Positions 33,601 to 45,653 of a DNA stretch of 64,000 nt are shown in pieces (position 1 is the first letter of the stretch; each line of letters begins with the position of its first letter). Below the pieces are notes generated by a model. That model was not told where the DNA came from, made no database searches, and saw only the letters and a program-made list of their open reading frames with translations. This stretch comes from Cordia subcordata (Eukaryota; Streptophyta; Magnoliopsida; Boraginales; Cordiaceae). The stretch covers positions 1,488,001 through 1,552,000 of the forward strand of contig JAPTOF010000017.1 of assembly GCA_028554755.1 (NCBI GenBank), given 5' to 3'. The translations under genes were made by a program, and so were the position numbers.

Positions 33601-36600
33601 TTGGAAGAAGTGTTTTTTTTGAGAAGTTAAAAATTCTAGCTTCTAGAAAAAGCTATATTTGAGCTTCATATAGCTTTTTTCAGTGCTTCAACTTTTTTGA
33701 AATCCAAGCCAAATAGTTACTGCAAAAAGAATTTACTTTTTTGCAGGAAAAAAGTGCTCTTTTCCTTAAAGGAAAAAGCCAATTCAGATAGGCCCTAAAT
33801 CACGTGTGAGCATCTATCTACATGCAATTCATATTCAAATTCTGTCATATTTAACCACATATGAGTATCCATCCACGTGAGTCATTTTCACATTTTACGT
33901 GTTAGTATCCATCCATGTGCGAGTCATAATGATGATTGCTGCACTTTCAGTTTAATTGATTCCTGGTTGACCATAAACTTCCCCTTTCTAACTCCCCGTA
34001 AGCAAGTTCTGGCAGGAGAGTGACAGGTATATTTCTGGGATGAATTGTCAACTTAGAGCCTATTGTTCAATGGGGAATTTTTGATACTATGTGTTTGAAG
34101 TGTTTGTGGAGGAAGATATGAGCTTACAGACAAATTGGAAGAATTCATTCCTTGGGGGTTTCTCTACAGTCTATTTCTGCTTGTACATAATTAGTCCTAT
34201 AAAAAAGTATGCAACTGTGAGATCATGTAGAGGGGTATGTGTTTTGTGTTTTTGTTTGTAGTCCCTGCTATATCATTTTTGTTATCAATAAAATTTGCTA
34301 TAAGTTCAGAAAACAAAAGAAAGCGTATATATTTAAGTTGGCATAAGTTGCTATGCATTGTTAGTTCCTGCATTGAAGGGCGAAGCTGGTGAGGTGATAG
34401 TTTGGAGTCTGTAAAGGTTGACTGTGTCTTACCAAACTAAAGAGTAAAGGTTGACTGCATGTCACTGAGCACACTATTGAGTCTTGAAATAACTAAAATG
34501 ATTTTCATGAAATAACAAAAGCATATACTGTGACAAATTTTTCCTTGTTCTAACAGCGATCACTATTGGAAAAAAAAGTTGAAGATCATGTTGTCACTTG
34601 AGTTTCGTAAAACTCAAGTATCTTTTCTTTATGAATTTATCCTGAAACATTAAACAGGAGCAAGATTATACTTTTCATCTACTGTCTGCATGGAGTGTTC
34701 GTTCATTAGATACGCTTGTCCTTTAGTTCCTGTAGTTTATAATTTATTGTTGTCATGTATTATTCTGCAGATTCCCTCCGGATTTGCTAAAGAAGCTGAC
34801 GACAGATTGCCTTGTGATGCAAAATCATCATGTGAGTCTTTGGCTAAACTTCAGCTCATATAATTCTCATGTTGGTAAACTTTGTTGTTTATTACTTTGA
34901 TTAATTATAATATGTAATTGTTCTGTTGATCAGAGCCAATTTAGGTCAAAATTGGTCATGTGAAAGTGTTTGGCTAAGCTTATAAGCTGGTCAAACTAGC
35001 TTCTAAGCAAAAACATATTTTTACATGTTTGGCTAATCTGCTTATAAGCCCTTTTTATGTGCTTATAAGCCGGTAAAAAATAAGCAAGTCACAATTTCTT
35101 TCTTTCTTTCTTTTTTTATTTTTTTAAATTTTTAAGCAGCTTATGAGTACTAGTTGTCTGACAAAGAGAAGACTTTCTTATCTTTCAAAGTTTTAGATAG
35201 TTTTACAATGTTAATTAATGAAAGGTCCTTTTTAGTCATTTAACTAAAACTGCTACTTGTAGTTTCCTATTTACTAAACATGTTAGCAGTTTAAGCACAT
35301 ATTATTTCAACACTCCTCTTTACTTATTACTTGTTTAGAAGCATCAAAAGCTCTTACAGGCACCAGCTGCTTTTAGCACATATAAAAAACAGAGCCAAAT
35401 GAGTTCTTAATTCTATTTTTTGCATGTGAAATCCTTTTAGTGCTATGCTGCTCACCCCATTGATTTTCATTTATACCGCTTCCTTAGTTTTCTCAGTTAA
35501 ATGCTTTGATCTTTTCTTAAAGTTTTTATGGACAAAACATTTTACTGCTGACCTAATACTAGCACATCAATGGAATAACTGTTGGATAGACTTATTTCAT
35601 GGAAAATTCACTGACCTAGCATTAGTGAACCAGAAACGGATTCTACACTCTGAAAAATTCTAATTGCAAGCAGTTGTTCTTTCCTTGAATGGATCTTGGA
35701 CCAACTTTTAGATGCTGTAGGACCAATAGCTCTTCACCAATGTCAATTCTAGATATGCCAATTAGACTCTTGACATATTTTAGTTTGATAGATAAAATAC
35801 GGCTGGAGTGGTAACTTTATTTTTAGATTTGCATGAATAATCATTATGCTTGGCACTCGGATTGTTTTGATAGTAATCTTGTTCACAAGCGAAAAGTATT
35901 TCTGATTAACTAATAACATGCTTCTGTGAAACAGTGGGGTATATCACCAGAAAAGTTTCAGAAGAACTCCGATTTGTGTGGTTTCTTCAAGATATTGACA
36001 ACTAGTACAGATGAGGATAATAAGGTACTGAACATTGTCCATTATTCTGTTCCATTCATGTTTCACTCTGTATTCTCTCTTAATTGGCTCATCTGATGTT
36101 CTTTATAAAAGAAAATTCTCATCTTGTTCCTTTTCTCGAAATCTTGTTTTTATTAGGTCTATGTCTCTACAGTTCAATCACATAGCTATCCTGTGACTGC
36201 TTTCCAGTGGCACCCTGAGGTACTACGATGATGCTGCTGATTGCATTTGTATCAGTAATGGAACTTGTGATATTTTGAGGGTTGAGGGACAATGGTTTTA
36301 GTGCAGCAAAATGCTTTTACCCTACAGTTTCTCTATTCTTTATGTTGGTCTGCGATTTTAATTTGATGTCTCTCTTTCTTCTCTTCCTCTCCCCAGTGGT
36401 TGTGTATGAGGATGTGTCAAATGTTTTATTGCAAGTGTGTGCTTCACGCCATTTTAATTATGAATTAACTGCTTCTTTCTGTCACAGAAAAATGCATTTG
36501 AATGGGGTCTATCAATGATTCCCCACTCAGAGGAGGCAGTTCAGGTGACTCAGTATGTTGCTAATTTTTTTGTTAGGTAAGTACTACTATGGTTTGATTC

Positions 36601-38264
36601 ATTTAGTAATTTATATCTATACTATATATACTAAAACAACAACCACAAGCACCAGAAATGCTTCCCTTCAAAAAATAAAAGGACCAGGTGATGCGACACA
36701 TCGCTGCTAAAGCATTTTTATACCATGTGCCAATTCATACACATGCATCGACATTCAAATGACCAGTAAAAAGAAAGGTATATTGCACAGAGTCAGTACA
36801 CTCTTCCCAAGAGTAACCCCTACAAAACTAAGCCGTGACACGACTTTCCACCAGGAAATAGTATAGATCATCCTTTGACAATTTGGTCCAGTGTTTTATT
36901 GAATACATAGTTAATGTAAATCATCAAATGTAAATATTGAATAATTTTATCAGTTCCAAATTGGACATTCACTTTGTACTTTTCAAAAAGAAATTTTATT
37001 AGTCATGCTACTTATCTTTGAACATGATCACAATAACTTACTTTAACAACAAAAACATATCACATGAAATGCATTTACTTGATTAATAAAATACAATCTT
37101 TTTTTTTGGTGCTATACAATCAACAAATGCAATTTATAATATTTTTAGCTATGAAACTTGATAGTATCAATTAACATCAAAATCCGTGCATTGCACGGGT
37201 ATAACCCTAGTAAATGACTGAAGCTTGTACAAGTGCGGCACAGGAATAGAAGCTAGCACTTATACCTGGTGTGAACTAAATAAGTTGCTGGAGGGGAAGG
37301 TTTTCTCTAGTAATACATACTTCTAAGCTTCTCAGGATTCACCTAGATGCTTATTGATCTGATGTAGAGTAGGTTTGCTGTAAGATTGTACGCCTGTTTG
37401 AGTAATTGAAGGCAGTTTGGACATGGTGCGAAAAGTTTTTGAGGGTTACAATTGGGAGCTATTTATGTGCACTAAGACTTGTAAACTAGCTCTTTTTTCT
37501 ACGGTTGTACAATGGCTTTGGTCGCAGAATCATGTATAGTTCTCTAAGCTGAATTTAGATTTCTTCCCAAGATTATTTTGAGAGGCTCCTGAGATGATTG
37601 GCATGCATATCAGAAACTCTTGGTTATGCTTATTGCTTTCGTTGAACTTGATGGAGAGCTAGAGATAAGAATTGGCACACAAATTTGAACTTTGAGAAAG
37701 TCCCAACGGATTCCATGGCAAGTGATTAGATTATTTCTTGTTTTCCGTTCATATTCCTGTACCATTGGAGGCCTGTTACTATGTGGATTGGTGGTTTGGT
37801 TTATATTCAATCAAGTCAAACAAATGGTCAAAACTTAGGACAGGAGTTGATATGTTGTGGACTGGACAAATATAAAGCCTTTATGTCAATTAAACCAAAA
37901 AAGTTAAGAGACCTGATTCAGAGTTCCCTTGACTATGCTCTTGTATATCTTTTACTCATGCTTTTTCTATTTCTCATCCGATCCTTATCTTGAATTTGAA
38001 CTCGTTTGTTCTTTGCATGTCTCTGCAAAGAGATAAATTCTCAATTCTTTTGGTTGCAGTGAGGCCAGGAAGTCGATGAACAGGCCACCTGCTGGAGAAG
38101 TGCTCGACAATCTGATTTATAACTATAGTCCCACTTATTGTGGAAAGGCTGGGTAAGTACGAAAAGCGAGACTTGCTTTACAACGAAAAAGTTGTATTCT
38201 ACTAACTCGTGTTTTTCTGCAAAACTGCAGGAAGGGATACGACGAGGTCTACATATTCACATGA
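27689..38264 (+). CDS. GGH: Gamma-glutamyl hydrolase (folate polyglutamate hydrolase), 10 exons
   Basis: A peptidase C26 enzyme that removes gamma-linked glutamates from folyl polyglutamates; in plants it acts mainly in the vacuole. Proposed exons: 27689-28060, 29557-29643, 30175-30264, 31924-32018, 34771-34831, 35935-36024, 36157-36219, 36488-36576, 38060-38152, 38231-38264. All introns are GT-AG and phases are consistent, giving 1074 nt and 357 aa, close to the ~350 aa of plant homologues. Residues 1-24 form a signal peptide (LWIPLLIAL core). NYRPVIGIVSHPGDGASGRL (residues 68-87) is the family's N-terminal signature. The nucleophile is Cys171 in AICLGFELL; His284 and Glu286 in FQWHPE complete the site. 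The start at 27689 was chosen because it begins the signal peptide; an in-frame ATG at 27458 would add a Ser/Thr/Pro-rich extension. No inactivating lesion is seen. Confidence 0.93.
28215..28460. mobile_element. MITE in GGH intron 1
   Basis: The left end gcctgttagattggcttata pairs with the inverted right end GGCGCATTTGGATTGGCGTT. Between them lie mirrored aaaagcg/cgctttt and long T-runs. It belongs to the same 'gattggctttt' repeat family seen elsewhere in the window. No clear target duplication was found, so the ends are approximate. Confidence 0.55.
28461..29556. other. Remainder of GGH intron 1
   Basis: Intron sequence with no gene of its own. The 84-residue frame at 28451-28705 and other short frames have no domain. 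The intron ends with a T-rich tract and ttgttgcag acceptor at 29551-29556. Confidence 0.7.
30265..31923. other. GGH intron 3
   Basis: A 1.66-kb intron. It contains a self-similar stretch: blocks around 30730-30800 and 30995-31070 share 'tctagttaaagaatttaggatagattttcctagcaagaaagaatgcgagaagcaggaaaag'-type text, and a third weaker block lies near 31110-31150. These suggest an old internal duplication. At 31495-31870 the text with 'catgttacaatcgccccctgctaagggccc' and 'ccaccaatgtgggacattcaa' is typical of plant repeat DNA. No coding sequence is seen. Confidence 0.5.
32931..32946. repeat. C16 homopolymer in GGH intron 4
   Basis: Sixteen consecutive C residues in an AT-rich intron. Such tracts are prone to sequencing error, so the exact length is uncertain. 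Confidence 0.9.
33546..33799. mobile_element. MITE in GGH intron 4
   Basis: The ends are tttagggtttttttggattg and, inverted, TTTAGGGCCTATCTGAATTG, followed on both sides by gctttttc. Flanks are tcacg at 33541-33545 and 33800-33804, a 5-bp candidate duplication. The inside has mirrored aaaaagc blocks. It belongs to the same 'gattggctttt' family as the MITEs in GGH intron 1 and the tRNA-modification gene. Confidence 0.75.
34961..35406. mobile_element. MITE-like repeat in GGH intron 5
   Basis: Starts with agtgtttggctaagcttata and ends, inverted, with AACTCATTTGGCTCTG. It has several 'gcttataagc' palindromes and a c/ttt microsatellite near 35097-35125. About 445 bp with no coding capacity. Boundaries and target duplication are not clear. 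Confidence 0.5.
36616..37210 (+). mobile_element. Non-autonomous Helitron in GGH intron 8
   Basis: 595 bp with the full Helitron signature. The 5' end is TC (tctatactatatatac), and the 3' end is ctag preceded by a GC-rich hairpin, ccgtgc-att-gcacgg, at 37184-37198. The insertion lies exactly between A (36615) and T (37211). There are no terminal inverted repeats or target duplication, as expected. The inside shows no Rep/helicase coding, so it depends on a helicase in trans. It lies within an intron and leaves the splice sites intact. Confidence 0.9.
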
Positions 38265-38425
38265 TTCTTGTGCCTGAATTTTGCGCAAGTACCTGTGTGT
38301 AAATGTTGTTGAATATGACATCTGAGTTGTAAATATTGAAGTCAAAAGATCTGATTGTAGAAATGGTTCTCCAAGTCATCTGTCAGATTATCCGTGTGCC
38401 CTTTCCCTCTTTTCTCCATCTTCAA
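38265..38425 (+). other. Probable 3' UTR of GGH
   Basis: Follows the TGA at 38262-38264. T-rich text with tgtaaatgttgttg and tgtaaatattgaag resembles plant near-upstream and far-upstream polyadenylation elements. The cleavage site cannot be set from sequence alone. Confidence 0.4.
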
Positions 38426-39690
38426 GTGACTCTTGCTGTATTATTCAAGCTGTACTTTAATGCAAGTCCATGCAGACTCGCTAATTCCCGTAGGTAAAAG
38501 TGGCCAAAAATCTTCTTGGACCTATTGGCATTTGTATTTGAATTCGGATCAGAAAGTTGTGGCCCATATTTATCAGTCAGAATTGTTGAAAGGCCCATGC
38601 TCTGTTCGGTCGGTCCAGGCCCAAGGCCTTGCACCCAATCGAGGATAGATGTCTCATTCTCAACACGATCTCGTAAGATGACTCTGCAACTCCTGGTAAG
38701 ACTTGATTTGGTCAACCTTGCCCTTGGACTCTTATGACTAGGTTGGCTTCAATGGCTTCTTCACCCCATCTCCATTTTACATGGATCGCTGCTGTATGCT
38801 TGGTAGCCCTCCCTGACTACCTAGAAGGCTATATTACCATGTTAAGGTGAAGAACCTAAATAGCTTAGCTAGGGGTTCTTGGTATGAAAAATTATGATGC
38901 TAATAATCTTAGATAATATAACTTTCAAAACATAATTGGATAAGGCAGCGTTTGCTACTTCATCAACATAACTTTTCGATATTTCTTAAAGCAAAGGTGC
39001 GTGATAATATATTCACATATAGATGGCTGAGATTGTCTAGAAAAAGTGCAGGTTCTAAGTCCAAGGATATTTTACTATTCACTTTTACGTCCAATTTTAA
39101 TTTAAGGAGAAGGAAAAAGTGGGATCAAGGAGGTCTTATAAGAAGAATAAGTGGAATGTGGTGTGAAGTTGGATAACTCTTGACTTTATCCTGTCCAAGT
39201 TTCAATGGATCAAGATTGATGTTAAGACTCTTAGGAGTCCGTTAGAGAACTTGGTGGGTGGATTTTCAAAATCCTAGCTTGGCTCTAAATTGACCTCTTC
39301 CATTAGAGGGAAGGGCATCAAACAATCGATAGTCTAGCTTACTTCTTAGTTCCTATACACAGATAGCGTACCACACATTTAAGCTTGCTTCGTAGATACT
39401 TATGTAGACATAGCATACAACACATACTCTGATATAATAATCTTGGTTAGCTTTATCACCCTTACCTCTTAAATTGCAATCTCATACACTTTCAATTGCT
39501 CGATTATTGAATGAGAATCAGAGTTTCTTTAATTGGCATTACACCAGTGACAAAAGTTCACACCGCTCTTCTCGCTTTTTGATCTTGCAAGTTGTTTCTG
39601 TCTGCAGTTCGTGACTATAGATTTTAGTGTGTACAATTTGGCACCCACCCTAATGCCTTAGCAACTATCTTATTGCACCTAATTCGTGTA
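38426..39690. other. Intergenic sequence
   Basis: Several short overlapping frames on both strands at 38422-38737 have no recognisable domain. 38930-39180 has a purine-rich plus-strand frame of 74 residues without similarity. I see no terminal repeats. Confidence 0.45.
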
Positions 39691-40640
39691 ATTCGGCCAA
39701 GATATGGTTGAAGAGAAAACCAAGTGAACGCGAGATTAAATGTTACAAAGAAGGTACAGATGATGTGATAAGAAATGTTGATAAGTTTTGAGTTCAAATT
39801 AAACAACCAAATGAGGGAATAGGGTGCTTGTTGTGTGGCCAAATCAGGAAAAATCATTAAAAAAGTTGAAATGCCAAGAATCATGGAGGAATTTAAGATT
39901 TTTTAGGGTGGTTCAACTATAAAAGATAGCAAAGAACATCAAGCAAGGGATAAACACCAAACAAACAATCTATTTATCTTTATTTTACCCTAATTTTATC
40001 ATAGCTTAGCATAGCTTCTTAGCTCTTAGTCCTAGCTTAGCTCTTAAATTAGGAGTTGTAATTGTAATCTCAGATCACCCCAAGAGCACAGGAGAAGGTT
40101 GTCATGTGGCTTCTTCTGTTAAATAAATCATAGTCAACCCCAAGTTCCAGTTCACGTGCCAATTTGTTTGATCTTTTGATGTATCATGCTTATCTTACAC
40201 ATCGTTGATTGAGATAAACTTACATGCCATGACTAACTTCTGAATTGTCAACTGATCAAGATAGATAACCAAAAGGTGTTTGCATTCTAGTAGCATTCCA
40301 TCATGTGCTAATTGAAGGCTCTTCTAACGTTCTTGGCTCATTCAACATATCGTCAGTCGAACAAGAAGATAAGCACATATCATATCAATGTACTAAAAGT
40401 CCTTGGACTAAGTTCGGGCAAGAAATAGCTAATTTGTAGTTGGTCTGCACAGATATCAAGTGGCCGAGGACAGCCCACGGCTTAGTGACATCAACAAGGA
40501 AAGTCAAAGTTTTTCAAGGCTGATACCGAGTTCATTTAGCCTTACGGAAAATTTTCAATGCAAATAATTTCTAGCACATCTGATAAGACCTATTATGAAT
40601 ATGAAATGTAATACTCATAGTGAGGGTCTTGCACACAACC
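39691..40640 (+). repeat. LTR-like relic with TATA box
   Basis: gttcaactataaaagatag near 39912-39930 gives a TATA-like box. It is followed by R/U5-like text with repeated 'tagcttagc' and 'cttagctctt' phrases (40000-40060). A gag-like frame begins about 700 bp further on, matching the order LTR, leader, gag. No primer site could be read with confidence. Confidence 0.4.
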
Positions 40641-40641
40641 A

Positions 40642-40930
40642 ATGGATGATGAACGTGGTTCTACAATACTTCTTACTACTGCGGGACATGAAATATCTTC
40701 CCAGGTCCCTACTACTTCAACGTCTGAGCAACATGATTTTGCTCCAACTCTATCTGACCTAAGGCAGAATTAGCATGTGACAGGGGACGATACTCATCTA
40801 GGGCTAGTGGAAAGGATGGTTGAACAGATTCAAGAGGCCATTATCTAGGCCCTAACATAGGTACAAGATCATATGTCGAAGAGAGTTTCCATGAAGTCCC
40901 ATGAGTAATTGACAAATGCTTTGAATCCAT
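40642..40930 (+). pseudogene. Degenerate gag-like N-terminus of an LTR retrotransposon
   Basis: From the ATG at 40642 the frame reads MDDERGSTILLTTAGHEISS and continues with several in-frame stops through LVERMVEQIQEAII and QDHMSKRVSMKS. Its layout resembles the minus-strand relic near 46.4 kb (variable N-terminus, then a helix with repeated Q/E and M). I place it only as a gag-like relic by context. Sequence decay prevents family assignment. Confidence 0.35.
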
Positions 40931-42560
40931 AAACATATTTAGCAGATAAAACTAGTTAGGCCATTTGGATATGAAGACTAGCAAAGTGCTTTGATGGAGC
41001 AATCAGTGTTAACTAACCAACAGGTACAACAACATAATGGAGGGATCACTGAAGTGATCAAACAAACAAAATATTTGGCTACTCACATAAAGAATTTGAG
41101 TCGTGCAACCTAGTTAATAATGAGGCTCATTTCAATGAGATCAACCATGCGATTAGCCACCAAGTGATAGACATCTGCAGCCAAGCAGAGCACTTTATGC
41201 CAAATCCACCTGTGGCCAATCATTAGCAGCAAAGACAACTCAAGGTTGCCCTTAATCCTCAGCTAAGTGGTCCGTTATAGTTCGGTCATGTTTAGATATT
41301 GTAAAGACCGAATAGGCCTACATGAGCACAACTACAGGCTTAGCCATAGGAAAATCCTCATGGCCAACCTAGGGCTATCCCCCTTATCTTGTAAGTAATG
41401 AAGTTCCTTTGCGGCCTGCTGCCTTGGTTGCTCAATTGTATTACATCCTAATTGTGATCGCTAATTCTCTAGCTTCACCTAATAAATCCGTATATCTTGG
41501 GTGAAGGCTTGAGGGCAAAATGCTTATGGTCAACCACAACAGGTGAATTAACAATATGTACTGTCAAGGACCATATCTTATGTCAGCATTAGTTTTTCGG
41601 TATCAACAGGGAACGTGCATTTCTAACGGCAAAAACCTTTAACACAAGATCCTTGAGTTACCTTTTAGGGTCATTGTGATAGTAGCTGAACTTTATAGGG
41701 CCATAGATTCATTAGTCCGCAATGATGGACATTATAGCTAAAATGCGTCAAGAGTGACTTAAGACTTGGGCTCAGGCTAATTATTGGTTAGTCCATAGAT
41801 GACCTTATCTAGAATACGTTGACTGAATAATGGAATTCCAAAAAGGGTTTAAGGCTTGAAAGTTCTTTTTTTTTTTCTAGTGATAATGATGTGTGCTTCA
41901 CAGAACATATTACAAGATTTGCATGCAATGTAGTAAAGTGGCAGGCAATGATTACTTGAAATTGTGCCTGTTTGAAAGTTCATTAAGTAGGCCTACTTTT
42001 AAGTGGTACATTAGTTTTTCGCTCAGCACGGTGCAATCATAGGTTGATATAGAAAGAATGTTCCTATAATAGGTTTATAGGACTAAAGTTGATGTAACCT
42101 TGCTCATTTGGCAAAAATGTGTTAGATGCCTAAGGAATCAATGAAGCAATTGTTGAGCACTTTAAACAGTGTTGTAATAAGTGATACTATTTGCTTGGAA
42201 AATTTCCCTTCTAGCTGCACGATTTTAGCCATAGCTTTGACTAGGCGCTAACCTTGCTATGAGAAGACTATGTCTTCTTATAGCGCCTATGTGGCCTTCT
42301 AGTTCCTTTACGTAAACTCACTATGAAGTTCCCTAAATTTGATTCAGGGACTTGTACTACTATGGGTCATAGACTTTTTAATTGTGAGGAATCAATTGCA
42401 CCATAATTCAAGTGCCAATTGAATTGACACAACTAAAAAGAAGAAAATTCCAAAGCATATAGATGATGAACAGGTGATGCACCTGATCATAAAATTTTGT
42501 TATCATGAATGCAAGATTACAAAGAGCCCACAATTACAACTCTCTTTGAATATAGAATCT
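40931..42560 (+). repeat. Decayed retrotransposon interior
   Basis: No intact frame. Coding-like phrases without stops for short stretches (for example near 41030-41160 and 41200-41350, which is rich in Gln, Pro and His codons) suggest a decayed gag/pol interior. I cannot recognise RT or integrase motifs. Confidence 0.35.
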
Positions 42561-45160
42561 AATATAATGTGATCAGAGTTATGGTAATGCCATAGTATTT
42601 CTAACTAAGATTAACACTAAGCTATGACTATGTTAAACTAAGGTATGAAGAGGTAAGACAATAGGATAAAGGTTTAGTGGTCGTGGAACTCTGAGCTTTC
42701 GAGCTTCGCATCGTCTTCTTTTCTTAGGCCCCCTAAAATTTCTCAATAAATCAACTTATTTCAGGGCCACAATAGCTAATAAGGTTGTGCTTGATTTGGT
42801 GTTGATCTTTTCCTTAATTTTTCTTAAAAGTTATTAAAAAATCCTCTATACATGTATTTTTTTTTGTTTGACTTAGTCCCCGTTTCTCCTTGTCGTGTGC
42901 ATCACACCTGTTAATTTATCTCTCATGGCTGCATTTCAGCCTCATAATTCTCTTAGTTGTGCCTACAGTCCTATCTCTTTTACCTAGCTACAATAGGCCT
43001 TCCCCATCTTTCAGCAAATCTAGGTTGCTAAAATTTAGGTGTAAACAATACCACCATCAGTTATTCAAATGACGCTGTGAAGTTTAGATTGTCTATGCAC
43101 TTTACCAGCTCACGTAATACCACCATCAGTTATTCAAATGACGCTGTGAAGTTTAGATTGTCTATGCACTTTACCAGCTCACGTGACTCGCATACTTCTC
43201 CTGCAAATAACTTCCCAGGCCTCTTTAAATTCTGTAACTACTCCTGCCTTTGAACTTTTATATGCATTTAATGCACATTACAATCTATCATCCACGATCT
43301 CTGTATGCATAAACCAATCACTTTCACATGTTCATGTGTCCTACCATCTGCAAGTTACTCATCAGCCTTGAGCTACATGACCGAATTAGTCGTCTTTACA
43401 TTTTTCAAGTCTCCTCATGATTATAGACACGTTCCCTGAACCCATAAGATGTGGTCTTGGTTTATACAACTCAGTCATCATCATCTCCTTTATAAAGTGA
43501 TTGGGCATGGCTTTCACCACCTTTACCAACTCCGTCAATTTTGCTTTGGTCCCTACAGAATCACTGATATCACAGCCCAATTTTTTGAGACTTTTCTTTG
43601 GTTCAAAACCTCTCTATTCATTCATTATGAGTAGATGCTTTGACCTTTCATCCTAGATAAAAACTTTCATGGAAGTAGACTCTACCGAAATCAGTTTTGC
43701 CATGAAGATTTGCATAAAACACCTTCATCGTTTCACTTTAAAGCCTTTTTTACCCATAAGCCAAATACGATTTATGGCCAATACCTGCCTTATGCAGTAA
43801 AAGATCACCTTATTTTCAACTCTGACGAACTTGTACTCATCTCCCTAAAGAAGCCAAGAAAGATGCTTGGGTTTCCATAGGTATTTACAATGCTATTCAA
43901 TTCTACTACGAACCTCTAACTCCTAACTCTCCACTCTTTGCTTCAAGTTTGGTTTTTTTAGTCCATGACCATGTTTCCTTTTCAAGTTTGGCTATGCTAC
44001 CATAACCCATTTTGACCTTTTTGCCTTGCTAGACTTTTGGGCCCATAGCTGAGTTGTCTTCGCTGATAACCACGTTAGAAGCGGACATGGCCTGAATGCA
44101 AAGAAGAACGTTTGTTCTTACCAGGCCTTCATGAACCATCATGTCGAGATTAGTAACCAACATCACTAACCGAGAACATTTAGCCCTCATCCTTTTTTGG
44201 CTTTCCCAATACCGTCTCTGCTCCTTCTCTGCCAAGGTCATCAAAAACCTTTTCCTCTTAGCACAAGCCCTCACACAAGGAACACTTGTAGCCTTAGGGC
44301 TATTGGTTTTGTCTTTCTTGTACCAATCCATGAAAGACTTGGTGAAAAAGCTAAAGTTTGAAAGGTCTCTTGATACCTCTATAAGTTTTTTGTGGATTCT
44401 TCAACGTTGGCTTTACGTCTATGTGCTAACTCTGTCTAGGAGCCTTTGTCAACCCTCTTTGGCTTCAGATCCTATCCCCAACTATGGTGCACTTCTTTGT
44501 TAGTATTGTAACCCTACTAGGAATCAAACTCCCAAATACTTGCCTCAATGTTTATTTTCTCTTTCTGCCAAAGATTACGTTAAAGACTGCCTTTATAGTC
44601 CTACTTGTTTCATGTTGCGTTTGTTAACTGGAACTCTATTTGAATTCGACAACATCACCAAAGAGAGGTTTGACATCCTTTTTGGTTATCTGACAAGCCG
44701 CAACCTTTATTACATTGTGAGCTTTGAGCCATTCAATAACTTCTGCACCATTGAGATTTATCAACCTCACTTTGTAGGTCGCCAACTTGGATATAACTAA
44801 CGTGTTTCCTCTGTCTTTCATGGTTAACTCACACTTCTTAGAGAGTGTTGTCTTCAAATGTCCAATGATATGTAACAGATCTCCAGATCTTGGGCTGAGT
44901 TATGCCATCAAACTAGATTCGTTGAGGCTAAATATGACCTAGAATATTTCTCAAGCTTTGAGATTTGGTGGTAGGGAATGATGTATATGTTTGTTAATGT
45001 CATTTGCATGCAATCTTAGATGTGTTAAGAGATTATTAAGGTGCATTAATGTATCATATGTGTATGATTGATAATATGTGTGAATGATAAGTTCATATGC
45101 ATAAATGATTCATTAATGCCATATTTTATGATGTATGTGAGCTTTGAGAAAAGAATGCAC
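42561..45160. repeat. Decayed repeat region, copies shared with 47.1-47.4 kb
   Basis: 42590-42790 resembles 47150-47350 in the same orientation (ctaactaag...gctatgactatg...gctatgaagaggtaag, then 'tttctcaataaatc' or 'tttctcaacaaaattc'). This indicates two copies of one element. Minus-strand frames at 43386-43580, 44029-44331 (charged, KRKRFLMTLAEKEQRRYWES) and 44636-44857 look like pieces of one retroelement protein, but I recognise no domain. Confidence 0.4.
43047..43184. repeat. Perfect tandem duplication of 69 bp
   Basis: Unit 43047-43115 is repeated without any difference at 43116-43184. It begins aataccaccatcagttattc and ends ctcacgt. Identity of both copies within otherwise decayed repeat DNA points to a recent slippage or template-switch event, or to an assembly error. 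Confidence 0.95.
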
Positions 45161-45199
45161 AAAAACGATGATGACAAGGCTAAAAGACAAAGATCAAAA

Positions 45200-45640
45200 A
45201 CGAAAAGAACGAGAAAGGCACAAGCTGGAGTTGTTGGTAGATCTTAATTGGCAAGGGTGACCAGGAACCCCAGAATAGAACAAAGTCTACTAGTAGGTTT
45301 AACTGGTCGATTGACAAGGGTGACTGACAGCACCAGAAAGCAACAGAAAAAGAAAAAGAAGAACCAATCAGGCCAGGCAGCTTATCAGTCAACCGGTAAT
45401 TCCCACTGAAAGCTATAAATAGCATGTTGTAACTCATATTAAGGGAATATACACTTTAGTCTTATAAAACCCTAGTATACACCCACTTCACACGTACATT
45501 TCTATACCAATTTTCACCTAAATCAAGCTTGGATTGGTGGTTACAACTTAGATTTGGCAAGATTTTGCTATGGATCTTGTTCACTATTCATGAGAACAAG
45601 CCTAAATAACCCGCAAGTGTACGGGTCGCATGTAGCACAG
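45200..45640 (+). repeat. LTR-like dispersed repeat
   Basis: Contains tggtcgattgacaagggtga, then agctataaatagcatg (TATA-like) and a leader-like stretch up to acccgcaagtgtacgggtcg, a phrase common in plant LTR-retrotransposon ends. A related copy lies inverted at about 11.34-11.57 kb. Confidence 0.45.
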
Positions 45641-45653
45641 TGGGAACTTCAGT

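Larger units (their letters stand above)
32019..34770. other. GGH intron 4
   Basis: The longest intron, 2.75 kb. It contains a run of 16 C at 32931-32946 and a 254-bp MITE at 33546-33799 (separate entry). The rest is unremarkable AT-rich intron. It ends with a tattattctgcag acceptor. Confidence 0.7.

Noticed and set aside
38422..38737. Overlapping frames on both strands just after GGH
   Set aside because: Three mutually overlapping short frames without motif; no evidence to choose any as a gene.
44141..44503. Plus-strand 120-residue frame
   Set aside because: Overlaps a charged minus-strand frame, is Leu/Ser-rich, and has no domain or splice context.
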